A DNA stretch of 64,000 nucleotides from Variovorax sp. Sphag1AA (GTDB taxonomy: Bacteria > Pseudomonadota > Gammaproteobacteria > Burkholderiales > Burkholderiaceae_C): positions 310,001-374,000 of the forward strand of contig NZ_JACHYC010000004.1 in assembly GCF_014192575.1 (NCBI RefSeq), given 5' to 3'. A program made the translations under genes and the position numbers. How positions within the stretch are numbered: position 1 is the first letter of the stretch; every line of letters begins with the position of its first letter. A model generated the notes under the pieces. That model had not been told where the DNA came from, did no database searches, and was given only the letters and a program-made list of their open reading frames with translations. Shown piece after piece: positions 18,685 through 27,620 of this stretch.

Positions 18685-18762
18685 ATGAAGAGCATCATCC
18701 TCTGGCTTTGCGGCGTACCCATCAGCGTGATCATCCTGCTGAAGATCTTCGGGGTGTTCTGA
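18685..18762 (+). CDS. Small 25-residue hydrophobic protein
   Basis: The ORF reads MKSIILWLCGVPISVIILLK and ends IFGVF: one membrane segment covering nearly the whole peptide. AGGAG lies 7 bases before the ATG, a good ribosome site. The gene fills the space between the divergent Na/Pi transporter and the convergent mannonate oxidoreductase, stopping one base before the latter's stop codon. I recall similar tiny WL-GVP-I proteins of unknown function being annotated in proteobacteria. No function can be given. The strong ribosome site is the main support. Confidence 0.55.
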   Translation: MKSIILWLCGVPISVIILLKIFGVF

Positions 18763-18763
18763 G

Positions 18764-20191
18764 CTAGCCGGCAACGACCTCATCGAGCGCCGCTGCCATG
18801 CCGGCGGACTCGATGCGGCGCAGCCAATGGGCCACGCGCGGCGCCCAGCGCGGGTCGTCCGCATAGCCGGCCGGCCAGACTGTGGCGACCGAGAGCAGCG
18901 CACGCACGGTGCTCTCGACGTCGCCCGCATGCTGGCGGGCCAGCGCCTGAAGCGCATCCGCCTGCGGGTCCGACATCGTGTAGGGGCGCCCGGCTTCGTC
19001 TTCGCCGCGCAAATAGCGCATCCAGGCAGCGCAGGCGAGTGCCAGAGGCTCGATCTCGCGCCCTGCGGCCAACGCATCGCGCAATGCCGGTCCCCAGCGC
19101 AGCGGGATCTTCAACGAACTGTCGCTCGCGATCTGGTGAGCGCGGTGGTGCAGGTGTGGATTGGCGAATCGCTCCAGCAGCGCGTCGCGGTAGTCAGGCA
19201 GGCCGGGCCGTTTGAGGCTCGGCATGGCCACGCGCGTCATGAACGCATATACGAAGCGCCGCACACCCGGCACGGCCATGCCATCGGCGACCGTCGCCCA
19301 GCCTTGCACTGCGCCGACCATGGCCAGCGCCGTATGGCTCCCGTTGAGCATGCGCAGCTTGGCGTCCTCGAAGGGCTTGACGTCCTCCACGACCGTCACT
19401 CCGGCCTGCGCAAGCAACGCCGCGTCGGACGGGTCGGCCATGCGCCGCTCGATCACCCATTCCCAAAAAGCCTCCGTGCTGAGCGCGCCGCGGTCGTCGA
19501 CCCCCAGCGCCGCGGCGGCCGCGTCGTACTGCGCCCGGGTCGCGGCAGGGACGATGCGGTCGACCATGCTGTTGGGGAATGCGCATCGCGCCTCGATCCA
19601 CGCGGCCAGCGCGGGGTCTCGCGCGGTTGCATCCGACATGCACAGCGCCTGAAGCTTCCGGCCGTTGTCCGAGAGGTTGTCGCACGAGGCCACGGTGACG
19701 CCCGGCAGGCCAGATGCCTTTCGGCGCCCGAGGCCATCCACGATCAATGCGGCCAGGTCCGGCGTGTAACCCTTCTCCGTCACAGTCAGGGTGATCCAGC
19801 GCGCTGCCGGAGCGGCGATGGCGTCGACGACCTGCTGCCGATCGCGCGCCGCAACGCAAGTGCGCAGCAGCGCGCCGGGAATCTCCCAGCGGACCGAGCC
19901 TGCATCCGCGATCTGCACTGCGTAGAGGCCGTCCTGCGCAGCCAGGTCGTCCGCAAGTTGCGTGCTGCGCATGGCCACGCCGACCACGCCCCAGCGCGAG
20001 TCGCCGCCCGCGAGGAGCCGCTCGTAGACCAGGGCTTGATGCGCCCGGTGAAAGGCGCCCAGGCCGAGATGGACCACGCCGGGCTGGGCACCGCTGCGGC
20101 TGGAATCTGGTAGGACCACTTTGGCACCGGAATCAAGTGCGGACGCGGGCAGAGCGCTGAGTTGGCTAGAGGCAAGACGGGGCAAAGACAT
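18764..20191 (-). CDS. uxuB: Mannitol dehydrogenase-family oxidoreductase, probable D-mannonate oxidoreductase (fructuronate reductase)
   Basis: The protein has 475 residues from the ATG at 20191 (MSLPRLASSQLSAL). An N-terminal NAD-binding region contains HLGLGAFHRAHQ, and the catalytic Lys, Asn and His occur in the segment KLRMLNGSHTA, as in long-chain mannitol dehydrogenases. Likely reaction: D-fructuronate + NADH to D-mannonate. Mannitol 2-dehydrogenase or altronate oxidoreductase activity is possible from sequence alone. The divergent locus with D-mannonate dehydratase favours fructuronate. The longer upstream frame running through the next genes is not coding. Confidence 0.85.
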   Translation of the reverse strand: MSLPRLASSQLSALPASALDSGAKVVLPDSSRSGAQPGVVHLGLGAFHRAHQALVYERLLAGGDSRWGVVGVAMRSTQLADDLAAQDGLYAVQIADAGSVRWEIPGALLRTCVAARDRQQVVDAIAAPAARWITLTVTEKGYTPDLAALIVDGLGRRKASGLPGVTVASCDNLSDNGRKLQALCMSDATARDPALAAWIEARCAFPNSMVDRIVPAATRAQYDAAAAALGVDDRGALSTEAFWEWVIERRMADPSDAALLAQAGVTVVEDVKPFEDAKLRMLNGSHTALAMVGAVQGWATVADGMAVPGVRRFVYAFMTRVAMPSLKRPGLPDYRDALLERFANPHLHHRAHQIASDSSLKIPLRWGPALRDALAAGREIEPLALACAAWMRYLRGEDEAGRPYTMSDPQADALQALARQHAGDVESTVRALLSVATVWPAGYADDPRWAPRVAHWLRRIESAGMAAALDEVVAG

Positions 20192-20207
20192 GGATGAATT
20201 AAATCCG

Positions 20208-20281
20208 TGGACCGACCAATCCCTATTCTGGTAAACCACTATGGGCCTCTCGGCACACCAATCGAATAATTGGTCCAACCA
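20208..20281. promoter_or_regulatory. Cluster of three TGGT-ACCA dyads, candidate GntR operators
   Basis: The 99-base divergent region between the oxidoreductase and the GntR gene contains TGGACCGACCA (20208-20218), TGGTAAACCA (20229-20238) and TGGTCCAACCA (20271-20281). All approximate a TGGT-N2/3-ACCA dyad, the kind bound by FadR-subfamily GntR regulators. The last lies 9 bases before the regulator's ATG, consistent with autorepression. Confidence 0.6.
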
Positions 20282-20290
20282 CTTTTGACC

Positions 20291-21025
20291 ATGAACCTCA
20301 AGCTCATTCCCGGTAACGCACAGGCCGAAGGCACTTCCAAGGTTGGAGAGCGCTCGTACCTGCGCCTGGCGGCGTCGATCATGGAGCTCATCCGCCAGGG
20401 CGAGATCAAGCCCGGCGAACGCCTTCCCGCCGAGCGCGTGCTGGCCGAGCGCTTCGACGTGAGCCGCACCGCCGTGCGCGAAGCGACGATCTCCCTCGAA
20501 ATCCAGGGCGTGGTTGAAGTGCGCGGCGGCTCCGGCGTGTATGTCGCGCAGACGCCCGCACGCAGCCCGGTCGTCACGCCTTTCATGCCTGCGTCCGAGC
20601 CGGGCCCCTTCGAGCTGCTGCGCGCACGCTGCCTGATCGAGGCCGAGATCGCCGGGCAGGCCGCGCAAGTGCGCAAGGACTCGGACCTCGACCGCATCTT
20701 TTCGGCGCTCACCGAGATGCACGAGCAGATGGACAACAAGGAGGCCAATGCCGAGGCCGATCGCCTGTTCCATGTGCGCATCGCCGAATCGACCGGCAAC
20801 AGCGTGCTGATGCAGATGGTCACTGCCCTGTGGGCCCAGGCACGCGGCCCGATCTGGACCAAGATCGAGCACCACTTCCATACCCCCGAGCTGCGCCTGG
20901 CCTCGCATGCGGACCACCAGCGCATCTTCAACGCGCTGCTCGCGCGCGACGCCGATGCCTCGCGTGCCGCCATGCGCGCGCACATCGAGCGCGTGATCAC
21001 CGAATTCGCCCAGGCCTGGCGCTGA
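20291..21025 (+). CDS. GntR/FadR-family transcriptional regulator
   Basis: The protein has 244 residues from the ATG at 20291. A winged helix-turn-helix lies at about 22-88, including LPAERVLAERFDVSRTAVRE. An FCD ligand-binding domain follows (about 100-230), with Asp/His residues that usually hold a metal and a sugar acid or carboxylate. It stands at the head of the sugar-acid genes, divergent from the oxidoreductase, and probably represses both sides until an aldonate or hexuronate binds. Closest named relatives would be UxuR/ExuR or GntR-FCD regulators. The exact ligand is unknown. Confidence 0.9.
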   Translation: MNLKLIPGNAQAEGTSKVGERSYLRLAASIMELIRQGEIKPGERLPAERVLAERFDVSRTAVREATISLEIQGVVEVRGGSGVYVAQTPARSPVVTPFMPASEPGPFELLRARCLIEAEIAGQAAQVRKDSDLDRIFSALTEMHEQMDNKEANAEADRLFHVRIAESTGNSVLMQMVTALWAQARGPIWTKIEHHFHTPELRLASHADHQRIFNALLARDADASRAAMRAHIERVITEFAQAWR

Positions 21026-21073
21026 ACGCGACACAGGCCCCGGAGCCACTTCAATACCAACAGGAGACAAACC

Positions 21074-21937
21074 GTGCAATCCACTGCCCTGCCTCATCGC
21101 GGCGTCATGCGCCGCGCTCTTGCCTGCGCCGCCCTGGCCATCGCAGGTGCTGCACCCGTTCTTGCCACGGCGCAGACGCCGCCCGGGCCGGGCGTCAGCC
21201 CGCGCATCGACGCGATCCGCAAGTCTGGCGAGTTGCGTGTGGGCGTGCTGCAGAACGCGCCTTGGCTGATCGAGAACACCACCGGCAGCGGCGAACCCTG
21301 GAGTGGTCCGGCCTGGCTGCTGGCCAACGAGTACGCACGCCTGCTCGGCGTGAAGCTGCGCACGGTGGCGGTGTCGCACGAGACCAAGGTGCCCGTGCTG
21401 GCGGCCAATCAGGTCGACATGACGATCAGCCCGCTGGGTGAAACGCCGGAGCGGCTCAAGGTAGTGGACTTCGTCCTCTATTCGAGCACCAGCATCTGCA
21501 TGTTCGGACGCGCCGACAACGCGCGCTTCTCGAAGGCGACATCGGTCGACGACCTGAACAATCCCGAAGTGACGATCGCCTACTTCACCGGCGGCGCGGA
21601 GGAGAACTGGGTCAAGGAACGCTTCCCCAAGGCGCGTCTGCGCGCGGTGGCCAGTTCGGGCGCGACGGCGCCGGTCGAGGAAGTCATGGCCCGCCGCGCC
21701 GACGCGGCCCCCATCAACCGCGTGCCATGGGTCGGCCTGCAGCGCAAGGTCAAGGGACTCGCCGTCCTGCCGCAAGCCGACAACTGCCAGCACAGCACCG
21801 AGAAGGCATCGCCGGTCGGCCTGGCCGTCGACAAGAACCAGGGGCCTTATCTCGACTGGCTGCGTCAGGTCGCGAAGACCATGCAGCCCAAGCTCGATGC
21901 CGACGAGGCGCGCGTGATCCAGGCGCAAGCCCAATAA
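21074..21937 (+). CDS. Periplasmic solute-binding protein of an amino-acid-type ABC transporter (first copy)
   Basis: The protein has 287 residues. A signal peptide (about 1-33) ends ATAQT, followed by a bacterial extracellular solute-binding family 3 fold starting IRKSGELRVGVL. AGGAG lies upstream of the ATG. It is clearly paralogous to the next gene (shared RVGV, GEPWSGP, SHETKVP, PLGET/PLNET, APVEEVMA/APIEEVMA segments). Context suggests a sugar-acid ligand rather than an amino acid. The ligand cannot be read from the sequence. Confidence 0.88.
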   Translation: MQSTALPHRGVMRRALACAALAIAGAAPVLATAQTPPGPGVSPRIDAIRKSGELRVGVLQNAPWLIENTTGSGEPWSGPAWLLANEYARLLGVKLRTVAVSHETKVPVLAANQVDMTISPLGETPERLKVVDFVLYSSTSICMFGRADNARFSKATSVDDLNNPEVTIAYFTGGAEENWVKERFPKARLRAVASSGATAPVEEVMARRADAAPINRVPWVGLQRKVKGLAVLPQADNCQHSTEKASPVGLAVDKNQGPYLDWLRQVAKTMQPKLDADEARVIQAQAQ

Positions 21938-22025
21938 ACCTGACTGGCCTGCCCTCCGGGCAGTCCGTCACTCCACCGCCAGACAAGCCAGACAGCGCCG
22001 CGATCGCGGCGTTGAGGAGACACTC

Positions 22026-22865
22026 GTGAACACACTCGGCAACATCACCCTGCGCGCCGCGCTCTCGGCCGCTCTTGCATTCACCGCAACGGCCGCCCTC
22101 GCTCAGACGCCGCCACCCCCCGGCGCCAGCGCACGCGTCGACGCCATTCGCAAGGCGGGTGTGCTGCGCGTGGGCGTGGTCAACAACCCGCCCTGGCTCT
22201 CGCAGAACACAACCGGCAACGGCGAGCCGTGGTCGGGCCCCTCATGGACGCTGGGCAAGGAGTTCGCCAAGCTGCTTGACGTGAAGATCGAGCCCGTGCT
22301 CGTCAGCCACGAGACCAAGGTGCCGGCGCTCGTGTCCAACCAGATGGACATCATGATCGGCCCGCTCAACGAGACGGCCGAGCGCGCGAAGATCATCGAC
22401 TTCGTCACCTTCTCCAACACCGGCGTGTGCATGTTCGGCCGCGCGAACAATCCGAAGTTCACGTCCGCGAAGTCGCTCGAGGACTTCAACAAGCCGGAGA
22501 TGACCCTCGCCTACTTCTCCGGCGCCGGCGAAGAGCCGCTGATGAAGCAGACCTTCGGCAACGCCAAGCTGCGCGGCGTGACGAACTCGGGCTCGGTGGC
22601 GCCGATCGAGGAAGTGATGGCGGGCCGCTCCGACGCAGCGCCTCTCAACCGGATGCTCTGGCCCAACATCAGCAAGAAGGTCAAGGGGCTGGCGGTGTTC
22701 CCGTCAGAGAACGACTGCCAGGACAGCCGGATCTTCCAGCTCGACACCGGCATGGGCGTGGCCAAGGACCAGAAGGTCTACCTGGACTGGCTGCGCGCCG
22801 TCGCGCAGCGCATGCAACCTGCGCTGACGCAGGAAGAGCGCGAAGCCACCAAGAACCTCAAGTAG
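22026..22865 (+). CDS. Periplasmic solute-binding protein of an amino-acid-type ABC transporter (second copy)
   Basis: This 279-residue protein is a tandem paralogue of the preceding binding protein. It has a signal peptide ending ALAQT and the same family 3 fold. It ends 5 bases before the dehydrogenase gene, so it belongs to the same operon. Two binding proteins served by one permease pair suggest either two related ligands or different affinities. GAGGAG precedes the start region. Confidence 0.88.
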   Translation: MNTLGNITLRAALSAALAFTATAALAQTPPPPGASARVDAIRKAGVLRVGVVNNPPWLSQNTTGNGEPWSGPSWTLGKEFAKLLDVKIEPVLVSHETKVPALVSNQMDIMIGPLNETAERAKIIDFVTFSNTGVCMFGRANNPKFTSAKSLEDFNKPEMTLAYFSGAGEEPLMKQTFGNAKLRGVTNSGSVAPIEEVMAGRSDAAPLNRMLWPNISKKVKGLAVFPSENDCQDSRIFQLDTGMGVAKDQKVYLDWLRAVAQRMQPALTQEEREATKNLK

Positions 22866-22870
22866 CCGTC

Positions 22871-23908
22871 ATGCTGAACTGTGCCATTCACGCTGCGCGC
22901 GACCTGCGCGTGGACGACGTCGCGCCCGAAGCGATTTCACCGACGCAGGTTCGCGTGGCGGTGAAGGCCGTTGGCATCTGCGGCTCCGACCTGCACTATT
23001 TCCAGCACGGCCGCGTGGGCGACTTCGTGATCCGCGCGCCGCTCACGCCGGGCCACGAAGCATCCGGCCAGGTGCTCGAAGTGGGCGCGCAAGTGACGCA
23101 CGTCAAGCCGGGCGACCGCGTGGCGCTGGACCCCGCGCGCACCTGCGGCACCTGCCGCTTCTGCCGCATGGGCGCCTCCAACCATTGCGAGAACGTGCAC
23201 TTCTTCGGCAGCGCGAGCCGCTGGCCGCACATGCAGGGCGCGATGCGCGAGCAGGTCGTCGTCGAAGCGTTCCAGTGCGTGCCGGTGCCTGCAGACCTGC
23301 CCTTCGAGATCGCCGCCTTCGGCGAGCCGCTGGCGGTGGCACTGCACGCGGTGCACGCCGCAGGCTCGCTGCTGGGCAAGACCGTGATGGTGGTGGGCGC
23401 CGGACCGATCGGCGCGCTCACGCTCATGGCGGCAAAGCTGGCGGGCGCCAGCCGGCTGATCGCGGTGGACATCGTGGACCACACGCTGGCCGCATGCGCG
23501 CAAGTGGGCGCGACGCAGACCATCAACATCGCCGCCGACCCGCAAGGCCTCGACGCACTCGCCGCGGGCAAGGGCCAGGTCGATGTGAGCTTCGAGGCGG
23601 CCGGCCACTACAGCGCGCTGGGCAACTGCATCCGCGTCACGCGCCCTCGCGGCACGGTGGTGCAGATCGGCACGCTCAATGGCAGCAGCGAGGGATGCCC
23701 CTTCAACCAGATCATGGTCAAGAGCCTCTCGTACGTGGGCACCTTCCGCTTCGTGGACGAGTACGCCTGGTCGGTGGACTACCTCGCGCGCGGCGTGGTG
23801 GATGTCTCGCCCCTGCTCACGGCTGCCGTTCCCGTCGCAAGAGTGCACGAGGCCTTCGAACTCGCAGCCGATCGCCATCGCGCGATGAAGGTCATGGTCA
23901 CCTTCTGA
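22871..23908 (+). CDS. Zinc-dependent polyol/aldonate dehydrogenase (L-idonate / L-gulonate 5-dehydrogenase type)
   Basis: This 345-residue medium-chain dehydrogenase has catalytic zinc ligands Cys37, His62 and Glu63 (GHE), structural zinc cysteines 92, 95, 98 and 106, and a Rossmann motif GAGPIG near residue 178. The segment YFQHGRVGDF resembles IdnD and RspB. RspB-type enzymes oxidise L-gulonate to D-fructuronate, and IdnD oxidises L-idonate to 5-ketogluconate. With a fructuronate reductase and ManD beside it, the gulonate reading is attractive. Sorbitol dehydrogenase is the generic alternative. Confidence 0.82.
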   Translation: MLNCAIHAARDLRVDDVAPEAISPTQVRVAVKAVGICGSDLHYFQHGRVGDFVIRAPLTPGHEASGQVLEVGAQVTHVKPGDRVALDPARTCGTCRFCRMGASNHCENVHFFGSASRWPHMQGAMREQVVVEAFQCVPVPADLPFEIAAFGEPLAVALHAVHAAGSLLGKTVMVVGAGPIGALTLMAAKLAGASRLIAVDIVDHTLAACAQVGATQTINIAADPQGLDALAAGKGQVDVSFEAAGHYSALGNCIRVTRPRGTVVQIGTLNGSSEGCPFNQIMVKSLSYVGTFRFVDEYAWSVDYLARGVVDVSPLLTAAVPVARVHEAFELAADRHRAMKVMVTF

Positions 23909-23925
23909 CCCGGGCAGCAGAGAAC

Positions 23926-24591
23926 ATGGACTTCGACTTCTCCCCGATCGCCGAAAACTGGCGCTTCTTCGCCAGCGGGCTGGGTGTGACGGTCGCGCTG
24001 AGCATCGTCAGCGCGATCACCAGCATGCTGGCAGGCCTCTTCATCGCGCTGCTTCGCCTGTACGGCCCGAACTGGCTGCGGCCGCTGCTGGTGTTCTACA
24101 TCGACACCATGCGCGCCATTCCGGTGCTGGTGGTGCTGGTGTGGATGTACTTCGCGTTTCCCATCCTGGTGGGCATCACGCTGCCGCCCTTCTGGGCCGC
24201 ACTGGTGGCTTTGACGCTGCATATCGCCGCCTACGCAGCCGAGGTGATGCGCGCGGGCATCGAGTCGGTGCGGCCGGGGCAGACGCGCGCCGCGCTGGCG
24301 CTGGGCATGTCGCGCGCCCAGTTGCTGCGCAAGGTGGTGCTGCCACAAGCGACCATCCGGATGCTGCCGGCCTTCGGCTCCATCCTCACGATGGCGATCA
24401 AGGACACTGCCATCGCGACCGTGATCGCCGTGCCCGAGCTGATGCACAGCGCCGAAACCGTCGCCGGCCAGAGCTACCGGCCGGTGGAGGTCTACACCGC
24501 CGTGATGGTCGCCTACTTCTGCATCCTGTTCCCCGTGACCCGCGGCGTGGACAGGCTCTACCAGCGCGTGGCCCACTTGGGTCGTTCATGA
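23926..24591 (+). CDS. ABC transporter permease, polar amino acid family (first)
   Basis: This 221-residue inner-membrane permease has about five hydrophobic segments and the EAA-type loop EVMRAGIESVRPGQ...ALGMS at about 105-130, which couples to the ATPase. The long upstream in-frame extension overlaps the dehydrogenase in another frame and is not coding. It pairs with the permease that follows 15 bases later. Confidence 0.9.
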   Translation: MDFDFSPIAENWRFFASGLGVTVALSIVSAITSMLAGLFIALLRLYGPNWLRPLLVFYIDTMRAIPVLVVLVWMYFAFPILVGITLPPFWAALVALTLHIAAYAAEVMRAGIESVRPGQTRAALALGMSRAQLLRKVVLPQATIRMLPAFGSILTMAIKDTAIATVIAVPELMHSAETVAGQSYRPVEVYTAVMVAYFCILFPVTRGVDRLYQRVAHLGRS

Positions 24592-24606
24592 ACGAGGACG
24601 GACACC

Positions 24607-25266
24607 ATGCAATTTGACTGGTCCGTCGTCTGGACACATCGCGAGGCACTGCTGCAAGGCGCTGCGCTGACCGTGGTGCTTACCGTCGTCACCATGCTGC
24701 TGGCCGTGCCGGGCGGCATCGTGCTGGCGCTGATGCGCCTGTCGACCAACCCCGTGCTGAGCAACCTGTCGCTGGCCTTCGTGGAGTTCTTCCGCAACCT
24801 GCCGCTGATCCTGGTCATCTACTGGGTGTTCTATGTGATGCCGATGGCGGCCGACGTGCAGTTCTCGCCGCTCACCACCGCGCTGGTGGCACTGGTGTGC
24901 AACGTGTCGGCCTACAACGCCGAGACCTTCCGCGCCGGCATCAACTCGATCCGCAAGGGCCAGATGGAAGCGGCCCTGGCAATGGGCATGTCGCGCCGGC
25001 AGGCGATGTTCAAGGTGGTGATCCCTCAGGCGGCACGCCGCATCCTGCCGGTGATCGCGAGCACCTGGATCTCGCTGTTCAAGGACACCTCGCTGGTCTC
25101 GGTGATCGCGGTCGGCGAGCTGGCCTACAGCGCCATGCAGGTCCGCGCGCAGACGTTCCGCGTGCTGGAGATGCTCACCGCCATGGCCGCGATCTACTGG
25201 CTGATGGGATACCCGCAAGCCAAGCTGGTGGACTGGATCCACCGCCGTTATGGAGTGAAGGAATGA
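24607..25266 (+). CDS. ABC transporter permease, polar amino acid family (second)
   Basis: The protein has 219 residues and the same HisM/GlnP-like architecture as its partner. The EAA loop [14 protein letters not shown]...AMGMS is at about 108-132. It overlaps the ATP-binding gene by four bases (ATGA), indicating coupled translation. Together the pair forms the heterodimeric channel of one importer. Confidence 0.9.
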   Translation: MQFDWSVVWTHREALLQGAALTVVLTVVTMLLAVPGGIVLALMRLSTNPVLSNLSLAFVEFFRNLPLILVIYWVFYVMPMAADVQFSPLTTALVALVCNVSAYNAETFRAGINSIRKGQMEAALAMGMSRRQAMFKVVIPQAARRILPVIASTWISLFKDTSLVSVIAVGELAYSAMQVRAQTFRVLEMLTAMAAIYWLMGYPQAKLVDWIHRRYGVKE

Positions 25267-26024
25267 ACCGCAAGAACGCCGACCAGCCGCCGGTGCTGGT
25301 GTACGAGAAGGTGCGCAAGCTCTACGGGGACTTCGTTGCCCTGCAAGGCGTGTCGCTGCAGGTGCACAAGGGCGAGGTCATGTGCCTCATCGGCCCCTCG
25401 GGCTCAGGCAAGTCCACGCTCCTGCGCTGCACCAATGCGCTCGAGACGATCGACGGCGGCCGCGTGCTCGTCGACGGCGTGCCGCTACCCACGCGCGAAT
25501 CCGAGGTGCGGCAGGTGCGCCGCCGCATGGGGATGGTGTTCCAGAGCTTCGAGCTCTTTCCGCACAAGTCGGCGCTCGACAACGTGGCGATGGGCCCGAT
25601 CACCGTGCTGGGCATGCCCGAGGCCGAGGCCCGCCGGCGCGCCCAGGCGCTGCTGGAGAAGGTCGGCCTCGGAAACAAGGCGGGCAACTTCCCGGCCAAT
25701 CTTTCGGGCGGACAACAGCAGCGCGTGGCCATCGCGCGCGCACTGGCGATGGAGCCCGAAGTGATGCTGTTCGACGAACCCACTTCCGCGCTCGACCCGG
25801 AGACCGTCGGCGAAGTGCTCAGCGTGATGCAGAAGCTCGCGCAGGAAGGCATGACCATGATCGTCGTCACGCACGAGATGGGCTTCGCACGCCGCGTGGC
25901 CGACTGGGTGGTGGTGTTCGAGTCCGGCGCCATCATCGAGCAGGGACCACCCTCGCAGATCTTCGAAAGCCCCACCGTCGAGCGCACCCGCGACTTCCTG
26001 GGCCACCTCGGCTGGAACGGCTGA
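25263..26024 (+). CDS. ABC transporter ATP-binding protein, polar amino acid family
   Basis: This 253-residue cytoplasmic ATPase has Walker [10 protein letters not shown] at residues 44-52, signature [14 protein letters not shown] near 145-158, and Walker [15 protein letters not shown] near 166-179, followed by the switch His in VTHEMGFA. It closes the transporter set of two binding proteins, two permeases and one ATPase. It is a GlnQ/HisP-type subunit by sequence, although its neighbours are sugar-acid enzymes. Confidence 0.93.
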   Translation: MNRKNADQPPVLVYEKVRKLYGDFVALQGVSLQVHKGEVMCLIGPSGSGKSTLLRCTNALETIDGGRVLVDGVPLPTRESEVRQVRRRMGMVFQSFELFPHKSALDNVAMGPITVLGMPEAEARRRAQALLEKVGLGNKAGNFPANLSGGQQQRVAIARALAMEPEVMLFDEPTSALDPETVGEVLSVMQKLAQEGMTMIVVTHEMGFARRVADWVVVFESGAIIEQGPPSQIFESPTVERTRDFLGHLGWNG

Positions 26025-26052
26025 ACACATCCTCCCCACACACGGAATCTCC

Positions 26053-27264
26053 ATGAAGATCACCAACGCCCGCGTCATCGTCTGCAGCCCCGGCCGCAAC
26101 TTCGTGACCCTCAAGATCGAGACCGACGAAGGCCTGACCGGCATCGGCGATGCCACGCTCAACGGCCGCGAACTCTCGGTCGCGTCCTATCTCACCGACC
26201 ATGTCGTTCCCTGCCTGATCGGGCGCGACGCGCACCAGATCGAGGACATCTGGCAATTTCTCTACAAGGGCGCCTACTGGCGGCGCGGCCCGGTCACCAT
26301 GAGCGCCATCGCCGCAGTCGACACGGCGCTGTGGGACATCAAGGCCAAGGCCGCAGGCCTGCCGCTCTACCAACTGCTCGGCGGCAAGAGCCGCACCGGC
26401 GTGATGGTCTACGGGCATGCCAACGGAAGCGACATCGAACACACGGTCGACGAAGTGCTGCGCTACGCCGACGCGGGCTACAAGGCGATCCGCGCGCAGA
26501 GCGGTGTGCCGGGTCTCGAGAAGGTCTATGGCGTCGGCAAGGGCACGCTGTTCTACGAGCCTGCCGATGCGGACCTGCCCTCGGAGCATGACTGGTCGAC
26601 CGAGAAGTACCTGCGGCACACGCCCAAGCTATTCGAGCGCATCCGCGAGAAGCTGGGCTACGACCATCACCTGCTGCACGACGTGCATCACCGCCTGACG
26701 CCCATCGAGGCCGGACGCCTGGGCAAGGACCTGGAGCCCTTCCGCCTGTTCTGGATGGAAGACGCGACGCCGGCCGAGAACCAGGACGCTTTCCGCCTGA
26801 TCCGTCAGCACACCACGACGCCCCTGGCAGTCGGCGAGATCTTCAACAGCATCTGGGACTGCAAGGGCCTGATCGAGAACCAGCTCATCGACTACATCCG
26901 CACGACGGTGGTCCACGCAGGCGGCATCACACAGCTTCGCCGGATTGCCGACCTCGCCTCGCTCTACCAGGTGCGGACGGGCTGCCACGGCGCGACCGAC
27001 CTGTCTCCGGTGTGCATGGGCGCAGCCTTGCACTTCGACCTGTGGGTGCCGAACTTCGGCATCCAGGAGTACATGCGCCACACCGACGAGACCGACGCCG
27101 TGTTCCCGCACGCCTACACCTTCCAGGACGGCATGCTCTACCCCGGCGACGTGCCGGGCCATGGCGTGGACATCGACGAGGAACTGGCAGCCAAGTACCC
27201 CTACAAGCGCGCCTACCTGCCGGTCAACCGCCTGCAGCACGACGGCACGCTGTGGAACTGGTAA
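26053..27264 (+). CDS. manD: D-mannonate dehydratase, ManD/RspA type (enolase superfamily)
   Basis: This 403-residue enolase-superfamily enzyme converts D-mannonate to 2-keto-3-deoxy-D-gluconate with Mg. Residues fit ManD numbering closely: Arg147 and Tyr159 (base pair on one face), Asp210 and Glu236 and Glu262 (metal), His212 (second base) and His312. Residue 314 is Ala. I recall Ala here being associated with efficient ManDs and Pro with slow ones, but this should be checked. A low-activity RspA or gluconate dehydratase role remains possible. It is the last gene of the sugar-acid operon, 28 bases after the ATPase. Confidence 0.88.
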   Translation: MKITNARVIVCSPGRNFVTLKIETDEGLTGIGDATLNGRELSVASYLTDHVVPCLIGRDAHQIEDIWQFLYKGAYWRRGPVTMSAIAAVDTALWDIKAKAAGLPLYQLLGGKSRTGVMVYGHANGSDIEHTVDEVLRYADAGYKAIRAQSGVPGLEKVYGVGKGTLFYEPADADLPSEHDWSTEKYLRHTPKLFERIREKLGYDHHLLHDVHHRLTPIEAGRLGKDLEPFRLFWMEDATPAENQDAFRLIRQHTTTPLAVGEIFNSIWDCKGLIENQLIDYIRTTVVHAGGITQLRRIADLASLYQVRTGCHGATDLSPVCMGAALHFDLWVPNFGIQEYMRHTDETDAVFPHAYTFQDGMLYPGDVPGHGVDIDEELAAKYPYKRAYLPVNRLQHDGTLWNW

Positions 27265-27273
27265 GGCTCGACT

Positions 27274-27588
27274 TCAGGCCTTGGTGTCGACCAGGCTGCC
27301 GGAGACCGAGCCCGACTTGACCTGCGAGGCACTCGCTGCCTCGGCACCCTGCATTGCGCTCTTCTGCGTCGCGGCTGCCTGCAGCGCAGTGATTTCGGCC
27401 TGGATCAGCGTGATCTGCCTGGCCAGCAGGTTCTCTTGCATCTGGGTGTCCTGCGTGCTGTCGCCCTTCTGAAGCTTGGTCAACTGCTTCTGCAGCGAAG
27501 TCAGTTGCCGTTGCAGCGCTGCGATCTGCGCGCTGATGTTGCTGCCGCCGCCCGATGCGGCGCCGCTGCTGCCGACTGCTGAAACCAT
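27274..27588 (-). CDS. FlxA-like protein
   Basis: This 104-residue, almost entirely coiled-coil protein starts at the ATG at 27588 (MVSAVGSSGAASGGG). Heptad-rich segments (QIAALQRQLTSLQKQLTKLQ) match the FlxA-like family of small proteins. In E. coli flxA is a late flagellar gene under sigma-28, and a sigma-28-like promoter is visible here at 27621-27646. It converges on manD (9 bases between stops) and is unrelated to the sugar-acid operon. Molecular function is unknown even in E. coli. Confidence 0.75.
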   Translation of the reverse strand: MVSAVGSSGAASGGGSNISAQIAALQRQLTSLQKQLTKLQKGDSTQDTQMQENLLARQITLIQAEITALQAAATQKSAMQGAEAASASQVKSGSVSGSLVDTKA

Positions 27589-27620
27589 GGCTTTTCCGTT
27601 CAATAAAGATCCAGAACGGG

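Noticed and set aside
18764..21934. A 1056-codon frame apparently fusing the mannonate oxidoreductase to an N-terminal extension
   Set aside because: The upstream half runs antisense through the GntR regulator and a binding protein; the family start and the divergent promoter region fix the start at 20191.
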